Below, piece by piece: positions 1 through 5,075 of a stretch of 7,240 nucleotides of DNA. The position numbers and the translations under genes are program-made. Under the pieces are notes generated by a model. That model was not told where the DNA came from and did not search any database. It saw only the letters and a list, made by a program, of their open reading frames with translations. The first letter of the stretch is position 1; each line of letters starts with the position of its first letter. This stretch comes from Cyclobacteriaceae bacterium (GTDB lineage: Bacteria; Bacteroidota; Bacteroidia; Cytophagales; Cyclobacteriaceae): assembly GCA_029861825.1 (NCBI GenBank), contig JAOTYN010000217.1:1-7240 (forward strand). Direction: 5' to 3'.

Positions 1-498
1 TACCTGGCCGACATCCGTGGACTGAATATCCAGGAAATCGGATATTATGCCTGGATCCCTTACGCGGCTGCCGGTGCCGGCAGTTTTTTAGCGGGTTGGA
101 TGAGTAGTTATCTCCTAAAAAAGAATCTTACTTTAAATCAGTCCAGAAAAATTGCCCTGGGTGTAGCCGCTGCTTTAATGCCTGTAGCGCTGTTGATCAG
201 TGGGGTGCCGCTGGGAATGGCCATTGTGTTTTTCTGTATGGCCATGTTTGGACATCAAGCTTTTTCCACCCTGATGCAAACACTGACGGCAGATTTATTC
301 CCTTCATCAACAGTAGGTTCAGTAGCAGGGCTTGTGGGTGCTGCTGGCTCCCTAGGTGGCGTGGTGTTCAATGGCCTGGTGGGCGTGCTGCTTACTTATT
401 ATTCCTATACTCCGGTATTTATCATTGCAGGAGTACTTCATCCATTAGCATTTATTCTAATTCTGATCATGATCAAGCAGATCAAGATGGAGCATTAG
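1..498 (+). CDS. MFS transporter, hexuronate/sugar-acid (ExuT-like, ACS family), 5' end outside window
   Basis: This is the C-terminal 165 residues of an inner-membrane major facilitator transporter. The reading frame is open from base 1, so the start lies upstream of the window, and the ATG at 100 is internal. About five hydrophobic segments are visible. The sequence around residues 97-130, GHQAFSTLMQTLTADLFP followed by VGSVAGLVGAAGSLGG, and the YTPVFIIAGVLHPLA segment near the end match the pattern I know from ExuT-type anion:cation symporters, which import hexuronates such as galacturonate or glucuronate with protons. The substrate is inferred from that family resemblance and cannot be read from this half. 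The gene ends with TAG and no clear intrinsic terminator follows. What lies upstream is unknown; such transporters often sit with uronate catabolism genes. Confidence 0.88.
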   Translation, partial: YLADIRGLNIQEIGYYAWIPYAAAGAGSFLAGWMSSYLLKKNLTLNQSRKIALGVAAALMPVALLISGVPLGMAIVFFCMAMFGHQAFSTLMQTLTADLFPSSTVGSVAGLVGAAGSLGGVVFNGLVGVLLTYYSYTPVFIIAGVLHPLAFILILIMIKQIKMEH

Positions 499-585
499 GT
501 CCTATCGGAGACCAATTGAACCCTCCCAGTAATTGAATTTTCTCTCAGAAATCCGGAATTAGGTAGGCCGAAGTAGCACGCTCGC

Positions 586-619
586 CTTACGGCAGGCAGG
601 CGTCAACGGTCAACCATCT
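586..619 (+). repeat. Dispersed imperfect repeat, copy 1
   Basis: This copy reads as CTTACGGCAGGCAGGCGT followed by CAACGGTCAACCATCT. It matches 822-856 (CCTACCGGCAGACAGGCGT followed by GGTCGGTCAACCGTCT) over about 34 bp with a few mismatches and a one-base length difference. GCC/GGC arms allow a small hairpin. Such GC-rich intergenic modules are common in Bacteroidota genomes; their role is unknown. Confidence 0.6.
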
Positions 620-752
620 AGGGCACGCAGGTGTGGGGAGTCAAAAAATTCCCTCAATCTCAACTATTGATACCCCCAACAGGTAACTTAATAATGGGTG
701 GGTGGCGGGGCCCCTTGAAAAATTTATGTAAAATTAGGTGGAGTAGGACTAT

Positions 753-770
753 TTTATGGTTTACGGTTTA
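753..770 (+). repeat. Short heptad tandem repeat TTTAYGG
   Basis: TTTATGG (753-759) and TTTACGG (760-766) are followed by a partial third unit TTTA (767-770). Reverse-complement relatives of this heptad (CCGTCTA/CCGTCTG) occur at 803-816 and 851-857, so it is part of a longer degenerate heptad array. Confidence 0.5.
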
Positions 771-802
771 ATCAAAGTGGACGGCTCGCAGGCAGGCGCG
801 GC

Positions 803-857
803 CCGTCTACCGTCTGCCCTGCCTACCGGCAGACAGGCGTGGTCGGTCAACCGTCTA
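803..857. repeat. Heptad units plus palindromic module, repeat copy 2
   Basis: CCGTCTA (803-809), CCGTCTG (810-816) and CCGTCTA (851-857) flank a GC-rich palindromic module. Within it GTCTGCC (812-818) can pair with GGCAGAC (828-834), or CTGCC (819-823) with GGCAG (828-832). The second dispersed repeat copy spans 822-856. The last heptad overlaps the TAG stop codon (855-857, minus strand) of the SRPBCC gene, so the repeat abuts or supplies that gene's end. The hairpin has no U-tract on either side. Confidence 0.55.
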
Positions 858-1406
858 CTCCTCTTCCGCCATCCGTTGCCAATTATCCATGATAAACTCC
901 ATGTCTTCACGAGCCTGTTTCAGAGCAATCGGTAGAAAGAAGCCGGATAAGAAAGCGTTTTTAAACTCAAAATCGAATTGCATAACAATCCGGGTAGTGG
1001 TGGGCCCTAATTCATCAACCCTCCAGATCCCACTCAAGGTTTTTAGGGGATAGGCGTAGTCATTTCGTTGGGTGTTGACCTCAAACTTGAACCGATGCCC
1101 TTCTTCCCAAATGGTACATACTTCTTCCCAACTATTTCCTTGGGGGTCGGCGCATTCCCGTTTCATGCCTTGCCCCTGCCCTTCGAGTATATCTACCTGA
1201 TGGATCCCCGGCCCTGTAACCTGCTCGTAATTACCAACATCCGAGATGATTTTCCATACTTTACCTTTAGGCGCCTGCACTACCCGTTCGCTGATGAGTT
1301 GATTGTTTCCTTTAGCCTTGGAATATTGGACTAATCCGTAAATCAAACCCCCTACCATTACAGCAGCCACCACCAACAGTATTCCTTTCAATATTTTTCG
1401 TATCAT
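855..1406 (-). CDS. Membrane-anchored SRPBCC-family (START-like) protein
   Basis: This 183-residue protein has one N-terminal transmembrane segment (about residues 7-26, ILKGILLVVAAVMVGGLIYG) and then an SRPBCC or polyketide-cyclase-like fold (about 37-178). The first strand reads SERVVQAPKGKVWKIISDVGNY, the characteristic opening of the family, and the C-terminal helix (about 160-180, ALKQAREDMEFIMDNWQRM) is the long helix that closes the hydrophobic cavity. Family members bind lipids or other hydrophobic ligands, and some are enzymes. No catalytic residues can be assigned here, and the ligand is unknown. The domain probably faces the periplasm, but orientation is not certain. The gene diverges from the AraC-type regulator across 145 bp, so co-regulation is possible. 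The ATG at 1406 has no Shine-Dalgarno sequence, as is usual in this phylum. Confidence 0.8.
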   Translation of the reverse strand: MIRKILKGILLVVAAVMVGGLIYGLVQYSKAKGNNQLISERVVQAPKGKVWKIISDVGNYEQVTGPGIHQVDILEGQGQGMKRECADPQGNSWEEVCTIWEEGHRFKFEVNTQRNDYAYPLKTLSGIWRVDELGPTTTRIVMQFDFEFKNAFLSGFFLPIALKQAREDMEFIMDNWQRMAEEE

Positions 1407-1537
1407 GACATAAGTTTTATTTCAATTTTACGGTATAAAAAGCACCCGGATGACCTGAATTAGGTACTCTTAGTTAATTGTTACCAAATTCCAATGAACC
1501 CCAATCTGATCCATCATCACATTTAACTAAGGCTTAC

Positions 1538-1545
1538 TAAATTTG
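1538..1545 (+). promoter_or_regulatory. Possible -7 box (TAAATTTG) for the AraC-type gene
   Basis: TAAATTTG matches the Bacteroidota sigma-ABfr -7 consensus TAnnTTTG exactly. It ends six bases before the ATG at 1552, so the transcript would be leaderless or nearly so. I see no matching -33 TTTG at the usual distance, so this may be a chance match. Confidence 0.25.
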
Positions 1546-1551
1546 GTCTAA

Positions 1552-2643
1552 ATGAATAGCGTTGAATCCATTTCCTTTGTCTTGACATTACTGATGGGTG
1601 GTACCATGGTGCTGGGGTTCTTCCTTATTGTACTGCTTCTACGCAGCAATCTGGGTATGGCCAAGTGGCTACTGAGCTTGGCCCTGTTGGCACTTTTGCT
1701 GCATTTGATGACTTTCCTACTGTTTACCACTGGATTAATTAGGCAATGGCCCCATTTATTAGGTCTCAGCTATCCCTCCCTATTTCTGGCGGGGCCGGCA
1801 TTTTACTTCTTTGTGAAATGTTACGCGGAGACCAGATTCACTTTCTCCTACAGGCTCTTGGTCCATTTGATACCTGCTTTGGCCATAATCCTCTACCAAA
1901 TGCCATCCACTTATTTGAAGTCTACCGCCGAAAAGCTGCAGCTCATCGAGTTTTACTATGACCTGGCTCCCAGTGGAGTCATGAGTATTGATCTCTGGGG
2001 ATATTTTAACCTATATGTACTACTTATAATGGTGTATGTGGTAGCAGCCCTTTATTATATTTACCGAAAGAAGCCATATAACACAGCTTTACTATTGAAG
2101 TTTGCATGGCTGTACTTCGCCCTATCATTGTCTTATTTAGTTTTACAAAGTGGGTTTTTACTCCGGGGCGCTGATTTTATTGCGGTGGAAGTTATATTAT
2201 CGGCCCTTATGGCCCTGGTAGTTTTGCTTATGGGTTATTGGATCCTGGACATCAGGCAGATATTGCCGGTAACTCCTTCATATCGAACTGCTCCGCTTTC
2301 TTCCCAACAGGTTGAGGCCATCAAACAGACCATAAGAAAGTCCATGGAGGATCGAAAACTATACCTCAATCCCAGATTAACCCTATCGCAGTTAGCCGAG
2401 GAATTGCAGGTGCCTGCTCATCATCTTTCTCAGGTTATTAACAATCATATGGATTCCAATTTCTATCAATTGATCAACCGATACCGCATATCAAGATCCC
2501 AGGAATTGTTGAAGACCGACCGCATTCATCAGGTATCCATTCAGGCGATTGGCATGGACTGCGGGTTTAGCAATAAAACCAGTTTCTACCGGGCTTTCAA
2601 ACAATATACGGGTATGACTCCTGCGGAGTTTGTGCGCAGCTAA
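1552..2643 (+). CDS. AraC-family transcriptional regulator with N-terminal 7-TM domain
   Basis: This 363-residue protein combines an integral-membrane sensor with a DNA-binding domain. About seven hydrophobic helices are visible (roughly residues 7-30, 36-61, 72-90, 101-117, 148-171, 179-203, 208-231). An AraC/XylS domain follows (about 255-363) with two helix-turn-helix motifs: LTLSQLAEELQVPAHHLSQVIN near 277-298 and the signature second motif with CGFSNKTSFYRAFKQYTGMTP near 337-356. The architecture is common in Bacteroidota, where such proteins are thought to sense a signal at the inner membrane and act on DNA from there. The signal and targets are unknown. A TAA lies directly before the ATG in frame, so 1552 is the first possible start. 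The divergent SRPBCC gene is the closest candidate target. Confidence 0.93.
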   Translation: MNSVESISFVLTLLMGGTMVLGFFLIVLLLRSNLGMAKWLLSLALLALLLHLMTFLLFTTGLIRQWPHLLGLSYPSLFLAGPAFYFFVKCYAETRFTFSYRLLVHLIPALAIILYQMPSTYLKSTAEKLQLIEFYYDLAPSGVMSIDLWGYFNLYVLLIMVYVVAALYYIYRKKPYNTALLLKFAWLYFALSLSYLVLQSGFLLRGADFIAVEVILSALMALVVLLMGYWILDIRQILPVTPSYRTAPLSSQQVEAIKQTIRKSMEDRKLYLNPRLTLSQLAEELQVPAHHLSQVINNHMDSNFYQLINRYRISRSQELLKTDRIHQVSIQAIGMDCGFSNKTSFYRAFKQYTGMTPAEFVRS

Positions 2644-2714
2644 TGGGAACTATTGAAACTTTCATTTGTAAATCCTCAACCATTTTCTTAAACTCGCGTT
2701 CAGTTAAAAACTAT

Positions 2715-2837
2715 ATGAACACTTTACAAACAAGAAATGAATTGATCTGCCGGGTAGATTTGGTCTGCCGGTACAGATGGCTCAAATTACGTTAATAAAT
2801 AGATGAATGATCTAATTGTTAACCCTGATGAGCCATC
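2715..2837 (+). promoter_or_regulatory. Candidate attenuator: alternative pairing overlapping the terminator, with a 26-codon ORF
   Basis: GATGGCTCA (2776-2784) is perfectly complementary to TGAGCCATC (2829-2837), which covers the top and loop of the terminator hairpin. The adjoining AATTA (2785-2789) also pairs with TAATT (2813-2817), so two collinear stems support the alternative fold. A small frame starting at ATG 2715 and ending with TAA at 2793-2795 (26 residues, beginning MNTLQTRNEL) covers the upstream arm, the layout expected of a leader peptide. The frame has no run of a single amino acid, and the bottom 8 bp of the terminator could remain paired, giving a pseudoknot instead of a switch. 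This is a hypothesis. Confidence 0.28.
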
Positions 2838-2851
2838 GTCGGGGTTTTTTT
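2821..2851 (+). terminator. Intrinsic terminator downstream of the AraC-type gene
   Basis: An 11-bp stem, AACCCTGATGA with TCGTCGGGGTT and two G-U pairs, encloses the four-base loop GCCA. A run of seven T residues follows (2845-2851). It lies 178 bp after the regulator's stop codon, so it ends either a long 3' untranslated region or a separate short transcript. Confidence 0.9.
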
Positions 2852-2928
2852 ATTGATATGAAAAGAAGACAAGATATCAAACAATTGAAAGGAAAGCAGC
2901 TAATGCTGTTAACCTGGGAGTGATAAAG

Positions 2929-3005
2929 GTTTGTACTTTAGAAGGCAGCCCAGCTCCCACTTTATGGAACTGGGCTTATTTATGCCCTTAATTTTAAGTA
3001 CAAAC
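2929..3005 (+). promoter_or_regulatory. Multi-layer foldable leader before the TPR gene
   Basis: A perfect 10-bp outer stem, GTTTGTACTT (2929-2938) with AAGTACAAAC (2996-3005), encloses GGCA (2944-2947) with TGCC (2983-2986) and an inner hairpin, GCCCAG (2948-2953) with CTGGGC (2970-2975), extended by TCC/GGA after one mismatch. The outer stem ends 14 bases before the TPR start codon. TGGGAG (2915-2920) could compete by pairing with CTCCCA (2954-2959). It may be a structured leader, or the inner hairpin plus TTATTTAT may act as a weak terminator. It resembles no riboswitch class I know. Confidence 0.4.
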
Positions 3006-3019
3006 AATTATTAATTACC

Positions 3020-3562
3020 ATGGACAATATATTCCACCATAATGACGAATACATACTCAAGGCCAATGAGTATATGGAGGAGTGGAATTATCTGGAGGCT
3101 AAGAGACTTTTAATTAAGTTTCTGGAGGAAGAACCTAACCACGGGCCAGCGCATTTTCTACTGGGTAAGATCTACAGTAGTCAATTGGATGATGATGGTA
3201 CTGCTATCTATCATTTCAAATTGGCGCTGGAGCACTGCCCCATATTAATTCCAGCCTACTACTGGTTGGTCAACATGTATCTGCTTAGAGAGGAGTGCCA
3301 GAAAGCACTGGGTATCTGCCAGCAGGCGCTGAAACAACCTGGTATTGCTGGTGATTACATTTATTTAAAAATGGGCCAGGCCTATGAGATATCTGGAAAA
3401 TTGCTAAGAGCGGTTCACCACTATCAAAAGGGATATTTGAGATCCATTGACAGCGAAGTAATGAGTAAATGCGATGCTGGTGTATCCAGGATCAGGAAAA
3501 AACAACGCATGTTGAACTGTTTGAAGGTTGAATACTGGGTTTCTTCTGCACAGTTGGCCTAG
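3020..3562 (+). CDS. Tetratricopeptide (TPR) repeat protein
   Basis: This 180-residue cytoplasmic protein has no signal peptide or membrane segment. About four TPR-like helix pairs can be seen: roughly residues 12-40 (KANEYMEEWNYLEAKRLLIK), 44-73 (AHFLLGKIYSSQLDDDGTAI), 78-105 (AYYWLVNMYLLREECQKALG) and 113-140 (YIYLKMGQAYEISGKLLRAV). The small residue at position 8 of each helix A and the alanine at position 20 are mostly kept. It resembles a short stand-alone TPR family of about 160-180 residues that I associate with Bacteroidota. TPR proteins are scaffolds for protein contacts; no partner can be read from the sequence. The ATG at 3020 has no Shine-Dalgarno sequence but follows A/T-rich DNA. 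The C-terminal 30 residues are basic and then hydrophobic, outside the repeats. A terminator follows directly, so the gene is probably transcribed alone. Confidence 0.85.
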   Translation: MDNIFHHNDEYILKANEYMEEWNYLEAKRLLIKFLEEEPNHGPAHFLLGKIYSSQLDDDGTAIYHFKLALEHCPILIPAYYWLVNMYLLREECQKALGICQQALKQPGIAGDYIYLKMGQAYEISGKLLRAVHHYQKGYLRSIDSEVMSKCDAGVSRIRKKQRMLNCLKVEYWVSSAQLA

Positions 3563-3571
3563 AGGAATGTG

Positions 3572-3606
3572 AAGCCCCCTACCGTGAGGTTGGGGGCCTT
3601 TTCTTT
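3572..3606 (+). terminator. Intrinsic terminator of the TPR gene
   Basis: GCCCCC (3574-3579) pairs with GGGGGC (3592-3597). After one T-T mismatch the stem continues ACC/GGT and closes on a GTGA (GNRA-type) loop. TTTTCTTT follows. It starts about 10 bp after the TPR stop codon. The opposite strand lacks a U-tract, but the hairpin may also help stop the convergent minus-strand gene. Confidence 0.85.
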
Positions 3607-3631
3607 GAATTTGAATACAGGTACTAAGTGG

Positions 3632-4063
3632 TTAAGAGGCGGCAGCACTTTGCTTTCCGGAGCCAAGGACTGCTCCGATAATACCTCCCGCTATAGCTCC
3701 CATAATAGTAGCAATCAGGATATCTACCAAGGCCGCGTTTAATGTCATGATATTGGTGGTATCCAACATGATCATATCAAAACTCACCGCCATCAAAAAG
3801 CCAATTAGTGCACCTCCTTTGAGGCCTCCGGCGAAAGTAGTTATGCCTGCCCAATTCAGGAAGATATAAGTAATCAGTGCTGCCAAAGCCAAGTTTCCCA
3901 GGATCAAGGGCCACCAGGCCATTTCTGTATTCATTACCCCGGTGGCGCTACCGGCGTTGGCTGTAAAAAAACCTTCAAACAAAACGCCATAGAAAACGAA
4001 GCCCAGCAGAAAGTAAACGATACCTCCTACAACGGTGCCCATGACAAATTTTTTGGTATCCAT
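3632..4063 (-). CDS. Small four-helix integral membrane protein, unknown function
   Basis: This 143-residue protein is strongly hydrophobic, with four likely transmembrane segments: about residues 7-29 (MGTVVGGIVYFLLGFVFYGVLF), 49-70, 77-99 and 108-134. The first and last helices are rich in glycine (GTVVGG; MGAIAGGIIGAVLG), which favours tight helix packing. One acidic residue is in or near the third helix (SFDMIMLDTT, about 94-103). No cytoplasmic or enzymatic domain is present, and the short tail ends GKQSAAAS. I cannot name the family with confidence; similar small four-helix proteins are found in Bacteroidota as uncharacterised inner-membrane proteins. The gene stands alone between two spacers and converges with the TPR gene. 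The start at 4063 gives a MDTKKF opening before the first helix, a plausible positive-inside N terminus. Confidence 0.75.
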   Translation of the reverse strand: MDTKKFVMGTVVGGIVYFLLGFVFYGVLFEGFFTANAGSATGVMNTEMAWWPLILGNLALAALITYIFLNWAGITTFAGGLKGGALIGFLMAVSFDMIMLDTTNIMTLNAALVDILIATIMGAIAGGIIGAVLGSGKQSAAAS

Positions 4064-4220
4064 AATTTTAAGTTTTGGTTTGCTCGATCAATATAAGTAA
4101 TTGATTATGAAATAAAAACAAACATTTTCCAATTGAAATCCAGCTTAGGATTAACACAAAATGTCCAAATCCTTATCCAGGTCTGGACCATTCTTCAACT
4201 AATTATTAATATTCGTGATT

Positions 4221-4748
4221 TTACCTCATAGAGACTCTGCCACCCTCTGCATTGAATATCTTTCTTGAATTATTGGCATTGGAGACTTCAACCTGCTCAA
4301 GCCATAACATTTGATCTAAATTTCGATCGGTGCTGGCCTTTACCATTTCCCTTGGGAGTACCTTCTTAACATTTTTATGAAAGTAGATGACCACCTCAGC
4401 ACCCTTTGTCTTACCTGCTTCGGGATGGTTGGTATTGCCGGTAAATAAGGTTTGACTATATCCATCCATAATTAGGGGATCAGTAATCTCCGGCAATTCT
4501 TGCTGCAGTCTGATAAAAAAAGCCCAGCCTTGTTCCCCAGTAACCGACCCGGGCAGGAAACCCTGATCCGCCATAGGTATATTGAATTTGATCTTATCGG
4601 TACCAGGTTTGCAGTTGGCGATGATAATGGCCTCCCTTAGCGAACCCGCGCCAGCATCTCTGGTGTTTGTTACCACAATGTCCTTGGCTATCGAAACTTG
4701 CGAAAGGCTAAAGATTAATATTGATAATATGAAGAATCGCTTTGTCAT
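4221..4748 (-). CDS. Small secreted protein with CSLREA-like (beta-helix N-terminal) domain, paralog A
   Basis: This 175-residue protein starts with a signal peptide (hydrophobic residues about 5-19, likely cleavage after SIA at 21). Next comes a CSLREA-like domain: VVTNTRDAGAGSLREAIIIAN (about 25-45), DKIKFNIP (51-58) and LPEITDPLIMDGYSQT (85-100), ending near GAEVVIYF (116-123). In large exported proteins this segment is the entry to a right-handed beta-helix, but here no helix repeats follow. The remaining 50 residues are charged and end with KIFNAEGGRVSMR. Over about 86 aligned residues it matches the neighbour at 5076-5648 at roughly 60% identity by eye, and the same tail pattern (KI-x2-A-x-GG-x4-R) closes both, so neither seems a broken fragment. 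Its function is unknown; periplasmic or exported. It has its own likely promoter at 4788-4816. I see no terminator after it. Confidence 0.78.
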   Translation of the reverse strand: MTKRFFILSILIFSLSQVSIAKDIVVTNTRDAGAGSLREAIIIANCKPGTDKIKFNIPMADQGFLPGSVTGEQGWAFFIRLQQELPEITDPLIMDGYSQTLFTGNTNHPEAGKTKGAEVVIYFHKNVKKVLPREMVKASTDRNLDQMLWLEQVEVSNANNSRKIFNAEGGRVSMR

Positions 4749-4760
4749 TAAAATTTTTTT

Positions 4761-4818
4761 TAGGTTACAGGCTTACAAAGTTTTACCTATATACTTCCCA
4801 AAGGGGTTTTGTAACCTA
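4761..4818. repeat. 9-bp inverted repeat in the paralog A leader/promoter
   Basis: TAGGTTACA (4761-4769) is the exact reverse complement of TGTAACCTA (4810-4818), 40 bp apart, and after one mismatch the arms continue TTTT/AAAA. The right arm contains the TTGTAACC element of the promoter and the left arm lies in the transcribed leader. It could be a pair of operator sites for one regulator or could fold in DNA. Competing pairings exist, AGGCTT (4769-4774) with AAGCCT (4822-4827). Confidence 0.45.
4788..4816 (-). promoter_or_regulatory. Shared promoter element, copy A
   Basis: On the minus strand GGTTACAA is followed 12 bp later by AAGTATATA, 39 bp before the ATG of paralog A. The same two blocks with the same 12-bp gap stand before paralog B, while the gap sequence itself differs. 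Two conserved blocks 21 bp apart start to start fit -35 and -10 type boxes. The blocks do not match the usual Bacteroidota TTTG / TAnnTTTG promoter, so an alternative sigma factor or a regulator site is possible. Confidence 0.5.
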
Positions 4819-4829
4819 TAAAAGCCTTT

Positions 4830-4892
4830 GCTTCGACGAATAACCCTGTATATTCGACTAATACCGGATGTGCTTCGATTGACCATAAAAAT
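4830..4892. repeat. Three 21-bp direct repeats centred on TTCGA
   Basis: TTCGA occurs at 4832, 4853 and 4874, an exact 21-bp period, or two DNA turns. Units 1 and 2 share TTCGACnAATA; unit 3 keeps TTCGA and the preceding GC. No further unit fits on either side. On the minus strand the array lies just upstream of the shared promoter of paralog A, the usual place for an activator. The identity of the binding protein is unknown. No such array precedes paralog B. Confidence 0.5.
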
Positions 4893-4931
4893 GAGGAATT
4901 CTGGCGTTTTGGCATTTTAACTACTGATGTA

Positions 4932-4989
4932 AACCTGGAAATTGAGTTTTCAACTCACAGATTGGCAGGTTATGGTGTCTACCAGCCAA
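4932..4989. other. Nested foldable segment
   Basis: AACCTG (4932-4937) can pair with CAGGTT (4966-4971) around a tight hairpin, TGAGTT (4943-4948) with AACTCA (4952-4957), loop TTC. A third, competing hairpin pairs TTGGC (4962-4966) with GCCAA (4985-4989) and TGGT with ACCA inside. No promoter or U-tract accompanies them, so a small RNA is not established; paired operator sites are equally possible. Confidence 0.25.
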
Positions 4990-5008
4990 CACGGCGGCCC
5001 CTAATTGC

Positions 5009-5038
5009 AAAAAAAAGGGCCAGACCTACACGAGGCCC
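5009..5038 (-). terminator. Intrinsic terminator of paralog B
   Basis: On the minus strand GGGCC pairs with GGCCC around a 12-base loop (inside which partial CCT/AGG pairing is possible), and eight T residues follow (plus-strand A run at 5009-5016). It lies 37 bp after the stop codon and separates the two paralogs into different transcripts. Confidence 0.85.
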
Positions 5039-5075
5039 GACCCATCTTCAACCAGCTATGAACCTAAAAATATCT

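Larger units (their letters stand above)
499..854. other. Repeat-rich intergenic spacer, no gene seen
   Basis: This 356-bp spacer lies between the convergent transporter and SRPBCC genes. I found no convincing reading frame on either strand. Its right-hand part is built from degenerate heptads (TTTATGG, TTTACGG at 753-766; CCGTCTA, CCGTCTG at 803-816) and GC-rich modules of the GGCAGGCAGG type. There is also an 8-bp palindrome GGGGCCCC at 707-714. No U-tract follows any of the hairpins, so no standard terminator is evident for either flanking gene. Confidence 0.6.
2644..3019. other. Structured intergenic region between regulator and TPR gene
   Basis: The 376-bp spacer contains a strong intrinsic terminator (2821-2851), a possible upstream competing pairing with a 26-codon reading frame (2715-2795), and a second, multi-layer foldable segment (2853-3005) just before the TPR gene. 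Smaller hairpins are also present: TTGATAT (2853-2859) can pair with ATATCAA (2874-2880), and CAGC (2897-2900) with GCTG (2905-2908). No protein gene of normal length is present. Confidence 0.6.
4749..5075. other. Regulatory spacer between the two paralogs
   Basis: This 327-bp spacer holds, from left to right, the promoter of paralog A (4788-4816), a 9-bp inverted repeat (4761-4769 with 4810-4818), three phased direct repeats (4830-4892), a nested foldable segment (4932-4989) and the terminator of paralog B (5009-5038). No convincing protein gene is present; a plus-strand frame crossing its left edge is the antisense shadow of paralog A. Confidence 0.6.

Noticed and set aside
498..513. Small hairpin GGTC/GACC after the transporter stop codon
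   Set aside because: Only four base pairs are continuous and no U-tract follows, so it is not a credible terminator.
1068..1334. 88-codon plus-strand reading frame
   Set aside because: It lies wholly antisense to the SRPBCC gene, whose protein has a clear fold. The plus-strand translation shows no recognisable feature.
2755..2762. TAGATTTG, an exact match to the -7 consensus TAnnTTTG
   Set aside because: It lies inside the 26-codon frame and has no -33 element at the proper distance, so a small-RNA promoter is not supported.
2824..2862. CCTGATGAG followed by GAAA, resembling a hammerhead ribozyme core
   Set aside because: The bases after CTGATGA do not form a stem II closed before the GAAA, and no stem I or III pairing is present. 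The segment is better explained as the terminator stem.
4163..4188. GTCCA/TGGAC inverted repeat between paralog A and the four-helix protein gene
   Set aside because: The arms are only 5 bp with a 16-base loop and no U-tract. It could be chance, and does not support a terminator for paralog A.
4582..4821. 79-codon plus-strand reading frame
   Set aside because: It is mostly antisense to paralog A and runs across its start and promoter, so it is a shadow frame.
4830..4892. Three short direct repeats as a possible CRISPR array
   Set aside because: The units are abutting 21-bp imperfect repeats without spacers, and no cas genes are near. They fit regulator sites instead.
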